11,782 nucleotides of DNA from Dehalococcoidia bacterium (GTDB taxonomy: Bacteria; Chloroflexota; Dehalococcoidia; GIF9; UBA5629): positions 1 to 11,782 of the forward strand of contig DNCV01000006.1 of assembly GCA_003484395.1 (NCBI GenBank), given 5' to 3'. Below, in pieces: positions 5,303 through 11,782 of this stretch. The notes under the pieces are model-generated. The model saw only the letters and a program-made list of their open reading frames with translations. It made no database searches and was not told where the DNA came from. The position numbers were made by a program, and so were the translations under genes. How positions within the stretch are numbered: the stretch's first letter is position 1; each line of letters begins with the position of its first letter.

Positions 5303-7771
5303 GTGATAGAAATCGGATTAATAAAACCAATAGGTATCGAAGAGGAGATGAAAGGCTCCTATCTTGACTATGCCATGAGTGTTATCGTATCGCGCGCTTT
5401 GCCTGACGTACGCGATGGCCTCAAACCCGTTCACCGCCGCATTTTATACGGTATGAACGAATTAAACGTACGCCATGACACACCCTATAAGAAGAGCGCA
5501 CGTATCGTTGGCGATGTGATGGGTAAATACCATCCCCATGGCGATTCTGCCATCTATGATTCTTTAGTACGTATGGCTCAGGACTTCTCCATGCGGTACT
5601 GTCTCGTTGACGGTCAGGGCAACTTCGGCAGTATGGATGATGATCCCCCTGCAGCGATGCGTTACACAGAAGCCCGCCTCGCCAAAATAGCGCAGGAGAT
5701 GCTGCTGGACATCGACAAAGATACTGTAGATTTCGTCCCCAACTTCGATGAAAGCTTAAAAGAACCATCGGTATTGCCTGCACGAATTCCCAATCTTCTC
5801 GCAAACGGATCCTCAGGCATCGCAGTCGGCATGGCAACCAATATTCCTCCACATAATCTCACTGAACTGTGCGATGCCATCAAACATCTCATCGATAACC
5901 CTGAAGCTGACGTTGAAGAGTTGATGCGCTTCGTTAAAGGACCCGATTTTCCGACGGCAGGTGTTATTTGGGGATATCAGGGCGTAAGAGATGCCTATAC
6001 GACAGGTCGCGGCAAAATCATCATACGCTCAAAGGTAGCTGAGGAGACTCTGAAGAGCGGACGCGTTCAGATCGTCGTAACGGAACTTCCGTACTTGACA
6101 AACAAAGCAGCACTCGTAGAGAAAATCGCTGAGCTGGCTAAAAGTAAGAAAATTGAAGGCATTTCCGAGATCCGCGACGAGTCGGATAGACATGGTATGC
6201 GACTTGTCATTGAGCTGAAGAAAGATGCTCAGCCGAAAAAAGTAATCAATAACCTGTATAAATACACCGTTATGCAATCGGCATTTTTCATCAATATGCT
6301 GGCTCTGGTTGATGGTCAGCCAAGAACATTAACACTAAAAGAGGCATTGACCAGCTACATCAATTTCCGTCATGAAGTCATTACACGTCGCACGAAATTT
6401 GATCTTCAAAAAGCAAAGGACAGAGCACACATACTGGAAGGATTTAAAATCGCTCTTGATAATCTTGATGCAGTCATCGCAACCATTAGAAAATCAGACA
6501 CCGCAGAAATAGCCCGCACCAACCTCATGAGTTCATTTGGATTGACACAAATCCAGGCGCAAGCAATTCTTGATATGCAATTACGACGGTTGGCTAACCT
6601 CGAACGCAAAAAAATACTCGATGAATATGTTGAAGTACTCAAGAATATCGCCTATCTGGAAGACCTGTTGGCAAGTCCGAAAAAGATACTGTCTCTTATT
6701 CAACAGGATGTTGTTGATCTCAAACAGAAATACGGAGACGATCGCCGCACTACAATTCATGAAGAGGAAGTTGGAGAATTCAGCGAATCGGATCTTATTC
6801 CTCATCAGGAAGTCGTAATTACTCTGAGTGAACAGGGTTATGTCAAACGCATACCCTCAGAAACCTATAAAAGACAGAAACGCGGCGGGCGTGGAATCAC
6901 CGGTATGACACCGCACGAAACGGATATGATGCGGCACGTACTGGTAGCCGATACGCATGATTATATATTGCTGTTTACCAATCGCGGCAAGGTATATCGG
7001 TTACGTTGCTATGACATCCCGGCTGAATCGCGGCAGGCAAAAGGCACTGCCGTCATTAACCTGGTACCTATAGAACCAAAGGAACGTGTTACCGCTTTGT
7101 TGCTGGCAAAACAACCGGAACCCGGTCTGTTTATGGTAATGGCAACATCTGCCGGTATCGTAAAAAAGACGAGCCTTGATCAATTTGCAAATGTCAGAAG
7201 CAACGGCCTAATCGCTATGAAACTGCGAAGTGGAGAGGAGCTTATATCAGCTAACGTATTGAAAGACGATGACAAAATCGTTCTTGTGACAAAGAATGGA
7301 CAATCGATAAAGTTCGCAGTACAAATGCTGCGTACGGCATCGAGAACAAGCGGAGGTGTCCGCGGAATTCGGCTCGAAAAAGGTGATGCGGCCATCGGAA
7401 TGGGCGTCGCCACATCGAATATCAAATTGCTGACTGTAACTGAAAATGGTTATGGCAAGTTCACAACCATCTCCAATTATCCTTTACAGGGAAGAGGCGG
7501 TAAAGGAGTAAAAACACATAAGGTGAATGAGAAAACCGGTGATGTTATCGCTGCCTTGTTCGTCTCCGATTCTCATAATGTCATCATCGCTTCAGCAAAA
7601 GGTGTCGTCATCAGGATATCAGACGAAGATATCCCACTTCGGGGACGGTCAACACAGGGCGTACATCTCAAGAAACTGTCAGAGGATGATAAAGTTATCT
7701 CCGTGGCGCTGTTGAGCGAAGATACTGCCGCTGATAATGAAAAGGACTCATCAGAGCTTAAACTCATCTAA
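5303..7771 (+). CDS. gyrA: DNA gyrase subunit A
   Basis: The DNA-breaking subunit of gyrase, which with GyrB introduces negative supercoils using ATP. The 822-residue protein has the breakage-reunion domain (about 1-490) followed by the DNA-wrapping pinwheel domain (about 500-800). Catalytic Tyr121 lies in AAMRYTE. The quinolone-resistance region KYHPHGDSAIYD keeps Ser82 and Asp86 (Escherichia coli Ser83/Asp87), the drug-sensitive state. The GyrA box is QKRGGRG at 525-531, which marks gyrase rather than topoisomerase IV ParC. The start is GTG 5303, eight bases after an AGGA; the first residues (MIEIGLIKPIGIEEEM) match usual GyrA N-termini. It is the second gene of the operon after the TPR gene and is closed by a strong terminator. 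gyrB is not in the window. Confidence 0.98.
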   Translation: MIEIGLIKPIGIEEEMKGSYLDYAMSVIVSRALPDVRDGLKPVHRRILYGMNELNVRHDTPYKKSARIVGDVMGKYHPHGDSAIYDSLVRMAQDFSMRYCLVDGQGNFGSMDDDPPAAMRYTEARLAKIAQEMLLDIDKDTVDFVPNFDESLKEPSVLPARIPNLLANGSSGIAVGMATNIPPHNLTELCDAIKHLIDNPEADVEELMRFVKGPDFPTAGVIWGYQGVRDAYTTGRGKIIIRSKVAEETLKSGRVQIVVTELPYLTNKAALVEKIAELAKSKKIEGISEIRDESDRHGMRLVIELKKDAQPKKVINNLYKYTVMQSAFFINMLALVDGQPRTLTLKEALTSYINFRHEVITRRTKFDLQKAKDRAHILEGFKIALDNLDAVIATIRKSDTAEIARTNLMSSFGLTQIQAQAILDMQLRRLANLERKKILDEYVEVLKNIAYLEDLLASPKKILSLIQQDVVDLKQKYGDDRRTTIHEEEVGEFSESDLIPHQEVVITLSEQGYVKRIPSETYKRQKRGGRGITGMTPHETDMMRHVLVADTHDYILLFTNRGKVYRLRCYDIPAESRQAKGTAVINLVPIEPKERVTALLLAKQPEPGLFMVMATSAGIVKKTSLDQFANVRSNGLIAMKLRSGEELISANVLKDDDKIVLVTKNGQSIKFAVQMLRTASRTSGGVRGIRLEKGDAAIGMGVATSNIKLLTVTENGYGKFTTISNYPLQGRGGKGVKTHKVNEKTGDVIAALFVSDSHNVIIASAKGVVIRISDEDIPLRGRSTQGVHLKKLSEDDKVISVALLSEDTAADNEKDSSELKLI

Positions 7772-7805
7772 AAAAACATCTTTTCATTTACATCAAATAT
7801 CATTG

Positions 7806-7844
7806 ATGAGGGTCGCTGAAGCTTCAGCGACCCTCATGTTTTTT
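7806..7844 (+). terminator. Intrinsic terminator after gyrA
   Basis: A perfect 32-base palindrome (7806-7837) is followed by G and then six T (7839-7844). The stem core GAGGGTCGCTGAAG is GC-rich; the central bases GAAGCTTC probably open as the loop. It lies 34 bases after the gyrA stop and ends the TPR-gyrA operon. Confidence 0.94.
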
Positions 7845-7871
7845 ATCAAAATACCAAACCCTTTCCTCCGC

Positions 7872-7900
7872 TTGTTTTCTGATTGTTCGCCCGTTATAAT
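7872..7900 (+). promoter_or_regulatory. Promoter of the histidine kinase gene, near-leaderless
   Basis: TTGTTT (7872-7877) and a perfect TATAAT (7895-7900) are 17 bp apart. The ATG at 7912 lies 11 bases beyond the -10, so transcription should begin about 0-5 bases before it. The -10 contains an in-frame TAA (7897-7899), so translation cannot start further upstream. Confidence 0.72.
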
Positions 7901-7911
7901 GCGAGCACATC

Positions 7912-9162
7912 ATGCCAGTACCAAAGCAATCGGAAAATGACACTCGTCTAACACTATTGGAACATATAGCTGCTATCTCATCCAGTCCTGATGAGCCGAG
8001 CAGTCTTTTCGGTAGGATACTCGATGAAATAGTATATGCGTTTGATTCCGATGCATCCTGGATTCAATTGATTGATCCCGTCACCAATCAATCTGCCATT
8101 GCCGCCCATCGCGGTTTTACCGCACGCATGGTTAGCGAAATGAACTCACTGCAAACAGACAAACGTTGGATTAATACTATCGTACTATCTAAAAATCCTG
8201 TCATATTTGCCGAGATATCGGAAGAACCTTATTTCCCGTTTCGTTCGTCTTTTCCGGAAAATCTCCATTCCTTCATCGCCGTATCAATTAAGTCGGGAGG
8301 TGCCGCAACAGGAGTCCTGGGCGTTCTGAGCAGAACTCCGAATCGATTCAGATTGGAAGATGCCAGACTCTTAAGTGTGGCAGGCGCCTTTGTTTCTGCT
8401 GTCGCTGATAGGATGGCTGTGCACTATCAGGATAGTAGAAAACAGCACAATCAACTTATATCTATTTTAGGAGAACGCGAGGAATTTCTTGATGCGTTAA
8501 GCCACGAATTGCAAACGCCGCTGACTGCCTTGACTGCGTCTGCCGGGCTACTTGCCGAAGAGCTTTCAAAAGAACCAAAGGCCTCGACAGGTAGGCTCAT
8601 CCGCAATATTTTACAAAGCTCGTCGAGTCTGAAAGATCGTGTAAATGAACTCCTTGATTTATCACGAGAGCATGCTGCCGGCTATGATGTCGAACCAAGT
8701 TCCCTCGATGCTACCTTAATATTTCGCAAGGTAATTGATGAGCTCACGCCAATGGCAAAAGCTAAAAAACAATCTCTGACGATCGATATACCAAAAGTGC
8801 CCATTATGATCAATGCTGACGGGAGACGTCTGGAGCAAATTGTTCTCAATTTACTGTCTAATGCAATAAAGTTCACTCCGCAGAACGGTACAATCACATT
8901 CCGCGCACGGGAGGAAAAAAGGAATCTCGTTGTGAGGGTAGAAGATACGGGGAGCGGCATCCCGAAAGAAGAACAGGCGAAACTGTTTCGCCCATATTAT
9001 CGCATACCTGGAGATCGATATCGCTATTCCGGCCTCGGACTTGGTTTGGCTATAACAAAACAATTGGTCGAACTTCATAACGGAAAAATATGGGTGGAAA
9101 GCGAGCAGGGGAACGGAACAACATTTATCTTCTCCATCCCCCTTAATTATACAATACCATAA
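7912..9162 (+). CDS. Soluble GAF-domain sensor histidine kinase
   Basis: A 416-residue two-component sensor kinase. No membrane segment is visible, so it should be cytoplasmic. Residues about 15-170 form a GAF-type sensor domain (SLFGRILDEIVYAF; the FIAVSIKSGG and GVLGVLSR strands); its ligand is unknown. A HisKA dimerisation domain follows with phospho-acceptor His198 in LSHELQTPLTAL. The HATPase domain has the N box NLLSNAIKFTP (Asn317), G1 box VEDTGSGI, F box LFRPYYRI and G2 box GLGLGLAI, so it appears catalytically complete. ATG 7912 is the first possible start because an in-frame stop lies at 7897. No Shine-Dalgarno is present and the promoter abuts the start, suggesting a leaderless mRNA. 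No response regulator is encoded in the window, so the kinase is an orphan here and its partner and pathway are unknown. Confidence 0.95.
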   Translation: MPVPKQSENDTRLTLLEHIAAISSSPDEPSSLFGRILDEIVYAFDSDASWIQLIDPVTNQSAIAAHRGFTARMVSEMNSLQTDKRWINTIVLSKNPVIFAEISEEPYFPFRSSFPENLHSFIAVSIKSGGAATGVLGVLSRTPNRFRLEDARLLSVAGAFVSAVADRMAVHYQDSRKQHNQLISILGEREEFLDALSHELQTPLTALTASAGLLAEELSKEPKASTGRLIRNILQSSSSLKDRVNELLDLSREHAAGYDVEPSSLDATLIFRKVIDELTPMAKAKKQSLTIDIPKVPIMINADGRRLEQIVLNLLSNAIKFTPQNGTITFRAREEKRNLVVRVEDTGSGIPKEEQAKLFRPYYRIPGDRYRYSGLGLGLAITKQLVELHNGKIWVESEQGNGTTFIFSIPLNYTIP

Positions 9163-9291
9163 CGTACCATCACCTGTTTTTTTATCATGCCTCGTCTCCA
9201 TATTGTAAATATAAAGACTCCATTTTTGAGCAATACACGCACGAACCACTTGATCCCAAGTACATTGACAACAACAGTATGTATTTGTACG

Positions 9292-9300
9292 TGATATAAT
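9292..9300 (+). promoter_or_regulatory. Extended -10 promoter of the propeller lipoprotein gene
   Basis: TGATATAAT is a perfect TATAAT (9295-9300) with the extended TGn element. A perfect TTGACA lies upstream at 9265-9270, but the 24-bp spacing is too long for ordinary use, so this reads as an extended -10 promoter. The predicted start near 9307 gives a leader of about 27 bases. Confidence 0.6.
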
Positions 9301-9312
9301 AAAACGCTTATA

Positions 9313-9336
9313 GTTTAAGGGGGCTTAACAAAATTG
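9313..9336 (+). promoter_or_regulatory. Ribosome binding site within a small hairpin, TTG start
   Basis: The Shine-Dalgarno AAGGGGG (9317-9323) is framed by a short inverted repeat: TTAAG (9315-9319) and CTTAA (9324-9328) around four G. The start codon TTG (9334-9336) follows ten bases later. A folded hairpin would hold the G run in its loop; the stem is only five mostly A-U pairs, so it is weak. Confidence 0.5.
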
Positions 9337-10869
9337 AAAAAATTAGTATATAACTGTGGCCGATTTATTGTAATCGGCATGATAGTAGCAAGTCTCATCG
9401 GTTGTTCCTTGCTAGGAACAGGCAACCCACAGGAAAAGCTCATTGTCACCAGTGACATCGACAGATGGGGAGGTTTCCAGGTAAGTCCTGACAATAGACA
9501 TTTTGCTTTCAGCAAGCAAATCGGCAAGAAATGGACCATTTCCCTTGATGGAAAAGATGGAAAACTATATGACAATATCGGAGATATGACCTTGATGTTC
9601 AGCCCTGATAGCAACCGGTACTGCTACCTTGCACAGGATAACGATATGATGTTTATGGTCATCGACGGGGTGGAACAAGCAAAGTATAGAAGCGTTCCGG
9701 GAGGTATGTTTATATTTAGTCCTGATAGCAAACGTTATGCATATATGTCAACCGAAGGGGAAAAGACTTTTGTTGTAGTTGACGGAAAAGAAGGAAAACG
9801 TTACGACGATATACAGGGTGCATCATTGACTTTCAGCAGTGATAGTAAACGGTTTGCCTATGCAGCCCAAGACGGAGATAAATGGACAGTTGTCCTCGAT
9901 GGAGAGGAAGGCAAACAGTACGATGTCGTCGTCCCCAGCACAAGTACTCTTACATTCAGTCCAGATTGCAAGCATTTCGCATATGCAGTTCAGCAGGATA
10001 ACCAGTTTATTATCGTGCTCGATGGAAAAGAAAGCGCCAGGTACGATGATCTCGGTATAGGGTTACTAACTTTCAGTCCGGATAGCCAAAAATTAGCATT
10101 TGCAGTAATGAAACAAGATAAATGGGTTGTTATTGTAAATGGTGAAGAACAGAAACAATACGACACTGTTGCTCCTGCCACGATTAAATTCAGCCCGGAT
10201 AGTAAGCGCCTTGTATACTTTGCCAAACGTATAACAGAATCAGAGGAAAAAGCTTTTACTGTTATCGATGGCAAAGAGGGCAAAGAATATGATGAGTTAT
10301 GGCCTGGCTCATTCGTGTTCAGCCCTGACAGCCAGCGATGGGGATATCTGGCTAAATCTGATAAAGACTTCTTTGTCGTTATTGATGATAAAGAAGAGAC
10401 GAAATATTCTGGAATAGGGATCGGCTCTCTGCATTTCAGTAATGATAGTAAGCATTATGCTTATGTAGCTCAAAAAGGAAGCAAATCGTTGACGGTCAGG
10501 GATGGCAAAGAGAGTGTCTTGTACGATACTATTTCAGTAGGTTCTGTCAAATTCAGCCCCGATGGCAGTCATCTGTGTTACGCCGCTGCCACCGGCAGTA
10601 AGCAGTTCATGGTGATCGATGAGAAAAAAGATAAAGAGTACGACAAAATCACCGATGGTATTTTTAGCCCGGATAGTAAACATTGTGTCTATGTAGCAGC
10701 CATCGATGGAAAACAAGCGGTCGTTATCGACGGAACACCTTCAAAAAAATACGACAAGATCATAATAACATTCGGCGGAGCCTTGATTTTTGATCCCGAC
10801 AGCACCAGCCTTTATTACTATGCCGTGGAGGGACAAAACCTTTATTCGGTAACGGAAACAATCAAATGA
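9334..10869 (+). CDS. Lipoprotein made of about twelve beta-propeller repeats
   Basis: A 511-residue exported lipoprotein. The signal peptide ends in lipobox L-I-G-C with Cys24 as the acylated residue; the start is TTG 9334, since it gives a complete signal with KK next to Met and a Shine-Dalgarno. From residue 48 to the end the chain is a tandem array of about 39-residue units. The consensus is FSPDSKR-AY-A, then K--VV-DGKEGK-YD, about four strands, that is one blade. Eleven units are complete and the twelfth (from 484) lacks its final strand; the stretch 36-47 (LIVTSDIDRWGG) resembles that missing strand. The FSPD core is related to WD40-like/PD40 repeats found in TolB and periplasmic propellers. 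Such proteins usually bind peptides, partner proteins or glycans at the cell surface; the ligand here is unknown. It is transcribed alone and converges on the L25 gene. Confidence 0.9.
   Translation: MKKLVYNCGRFIVIGMIVASLIGCSLLGTGNPQEKLIVTSDIDRWGGFQVSPDNRHFAFSKQIGKKWTISLDGKDGKLYDNIGDMTLMFSPDSNRYCYLAQDNDMMFMVIDGVEQAKYRSVPGGMFIFSPDSKRYAYMSTEGEKTFVVVDGKEGKRYDDIQGASLTFSSDSKRFAYAAQDGDKWTVVLDGEEGKQYDVVVPSTSTLTFSPDCKHFAYAVQQDNQFIIVLDGKESARYDDLGIGLLTFSPDSQKLAFAVMKQDKWVVIVNGEEQKQYDTVAPATIKFSPDSKRLVYFAKRITESEEKAFTVIDGKEGKEYDELWPGSFVFSPDSQRWGYLAKSDKDFFVVIDDKEETKYSGIGIGSLHFSNDSKHYAYVAQKGSKSLTVRDGKESVLYDTISVGSVKFSPDGSHLCYAAATGSKQFMVIDEKKDKEYDKITDGIFSPDSKHCVYVAAIDGKQAVVIDGTPSKKYDKIIITFGGALIFDPDSTSLYYYAVEGQNLYSVTETIK
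9475..10866 (+). repeat. Tandem coding repeat, about 12 units of ~117 bp
   Basis: Blade units start at residues 48, 87, 126, 165, 206, 245, 284, 327, 366, 405, 443 and 484. Most steps are exactly 39 residues, with 41 and 43 where short loops are inserted. The DNA copies are diverged (for example TTCAGTCC versus TTCAGCCC with different codons), so the array is old and held by protein selection rather than a recent expansion. Confidence 0.85.
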
Positions 10870-10895
10870 GTATCGGAGATGACTCCGATACTCAT
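10866..10895. terminator. Hairpin overlapping the lipoprotein stop codon, weak terminator candidate
   Basis: A perfect 13-bp stem (10866-10878 with 10883-10895) with a four-base loop ATGA includes the TGA stop at 10867-10869. No T-run follows on the plus strand, and on the minus strand only a loose T-rich stretch follows. It lies between convergent genes and may act as a weak bidirectional terminator or as a 3' mRNA-stabilising structure. A second, bulged hairpin (about 10923-10944) lies nearby with T6 further on. Confidence 0.55.
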
Positions 10896-10991
10896 TACTC
10901 ACTGTCCGAACTATCCTCAGACATCGTTTGTGCACTGTCCACAACGGATATGATTAATTTTTTCTGCAAATTATCGTCTGTCTGTTAATTG

Positions 10992-11666
10992 TCAGGCTTT
11001 GCTTTCCGAAGGCTTTCCGGCATCTTCAGCAGTCGCAGCACCTTCAGTACCTTCAACAGCCTCAGCACCTTCAACAGCAACCTTCGGTTTCTCCTCTTCC
11101 TCCACACGATGCTGTTCGGTTATCTTTGCAACCATTTGTTCTGGAGCACTTAACAGAGTAACACCGCTACCGAGCTGTATATCTTTGACAAAAATAGCTT
11201 GATTAGCTTCTGTCAAAATGTTCAGATCAACTTTCACGTTATGAGGCAATGCATCGGGAAAAGCCTCGATATGAAGAGAATTAATATGATGAAGAAGAAT
11301 CGTATTTTTGATCTTCAGTGCCGGCGGCTCACCGACAAAGACAATAGGCACTTCGGCTTTGATCTTTTCAGCCATATTAACTCTGTAAAAATCGACATGA
11401 ATCAATTCTTCGGTCAGGGCATTCTGCTGAACATCACGGACAAGCACTTTTGTCGGTGCAGCATCACCTTCCACTTTTAATGTTACCAAGTCCGTTGGCC
11501 CTGTCTTGGCAAGAAGCATTTTCATTTTTTTTGCATCAACCATAACTGGTAATGAATCAGCCCCATGTCCGTAGACGTTCGCCGGAGTCTTACCTTCGCG
11601 GCGTAGAAACCTCACTTTCTTACCTGTTACAGTCCTCTTTGATGCTTCAATTTCCAGCTTACTCAT
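10992..11666 (-). CDS. rplY: 50S ribosomal protein L25, CTC form
   Basis: A 224-residue protein that binds 5S rRNA in the large subunit. Residues 1-92 are the L25 RNA-binding domain (EIEASKRTVTGKKVRFLRRE; the VYGHGADSLPVMVD loop; ELIHVDFYRV). Residues 95-185 are the beta-rich TL5/CTC domain (KAEVPIVFVGE, HIEAFPDALPHNVKVDL). The last 35 residues form a disordered Glu/Ala-rich tail. The longer two-domain form is the usual general-stress-type CTC of many bacteria, against about 94 residues in Escherichia coli. ATG 11666 is supported by GAGGGT (11673-11678) seven bases upstream. The stop is TGA. It is transcribed from its own promoter towards the propeller lipoprotein gene. Confidence 0.97.
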   Translation of the reverse strand: MSKLEIEASKRTVTGKKVRFLRREGKTPANVYGHGADSLPVMVDAKKMKMLLAKTGPTDLVTLKVEGDAAPTKVLVRDVQQNALTEELIHVDFYRVNMAEKIKAEVPIVFVGEPPALKIKNTILLHHINSLHIEAFPDALPHNVKVDLNILTEANQAIFVKDIQLGSGVTLLSAPEQMVAKITEQHRVEEEEKPKVAVEGAEAVEGTEGAATAEDAGKPSESKA

Positions 11667-11708
11667 TTTGTTACCCTCGTGCAGTAATACAAGCTCTCTA
11701 TAACGAGC

Positions 11709-11737
11709 TTTATACTTTAAACTTTTTCCGTTGCCAA
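11709..11737 (-). promoter_or_regulatory. Promoter of the L25 gene
   Basis: On the minus strand TTGGCA (11737-11732) and TATAAA (11714-11709) are separated by 17 bp, giving a leader of about 36 bases with a good Shine-Dalgarno. An overlapping alternative uses TTGACT five bases further upstream with TAAAGT. A short inverted repeat AGCTC/GAGCT falls at the predicted mRNA 5' end. Confidence 0.65.
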
Positions 11738-11782
11738 GTCAAATAACGCGTAGATATATGTTAATGTTCTATGATTTTGTCA

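Noticed and set aside
5531..5560. Quinolone-resistance allele of gyrA
   Set aside because: Ser82 and Asp86, the residues that matter, are in the sensitive state.
5421..5852. Minus-strand 143-codon open frame
   Set aside because: A shadow opposite the highly conserved gyrA catalytic region, with low-complexity Arg/Cys-rich composition typical of antisense frames.
8851..9249. Minus-strand 132-codon open frame over the end of the kinase gene
   Set aside because: Overlaps the conserved ATPase domain of the kinase and has no recognisable domain or ribosome binding site.
9163..9250. T-run after the kinase gene as a terminator
   Set aside because: Seven T occur at 9177-9183 but I find no stable hairpin before them.

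Overview
The window is a stretch of bacterial chromosome of moderate GC content carrying seven recognisable genes plus a possible fragment of an eighth at the left edge. The gene set and style suggest an anaerobic member of the Chloroflexota, perhaps the Dehalococcoidia: a TPR gene directly before gyrA, a PcrA helicase, a two-domain L25, and surface proteins with an IPT-like N-terminus and a C-terminal anchor. This placement comes from family knowledge and gene style, not from a search. It looks like ordinary core chromosome; no mobile element, CRISPR array, tRNA or rRNA is visible.

Layout. Positions 1-78 may hold the 3' end of an upstream gene, closed by a strong bidirectional terminator at 87-120. 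A minus-strand block follows. Read in the direction of transcription it holds a small lipoprotein gene (4017-3661), a pcrA/uvrD helicase gene starting five bases after its stop (3655-1454), and then, from its own promoter, a membrane-anchored surface protein gene (1404-178). The surface gene has a good signal peptide and promoter but carries an in-frame TGA at codon 29, just after the signal peptide. A 413-bp divergent intergenic region (4018-4430) separates this block from a plus-strand operon: a TPR protein with an acidic tail (4431-5279) and gyrA (5303-7771), closed by a perfect-palindrome terminator. Next come two separately promoted plus-strand genes: a soluble GAF-domain histidine kinase (7912-9162) and a lipoprotein made almost entirely of about twelve 39-residue beta-propeller repeats (9334-10869). 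The latter converges on a minus-strand gene for ribosomal protein L25/CTC (11666-10992).

How the genes relate. DNA topology and repair (gyrase A, PcrA) and translation (L25) form the housekeeping core. Three genes encode exported or surface proteins. The histidine kinase has no response regulator in the window. Promoters of sigma-70 type can be read in front of nearly every transcription unit. Two of them, before the surface protein and the kinase, sit so close to the start codon that the mRNAs should be leaderless or nearly so, whereas the other genes have Shine-Dalgarno sequences.

The most interesting points are the in-frame TGA in an otherwise well-built surface protein gene (with a weak SECIS-like hairpin after it), the twelve-repeat propeller lipoprotein with an apparent closing strand at its N-terminus, the uncharacterised domain fused to TPRs next to gyrA, and the leaderless promoters. 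I do not see convincing evidence of a wholly new multi-gene system.
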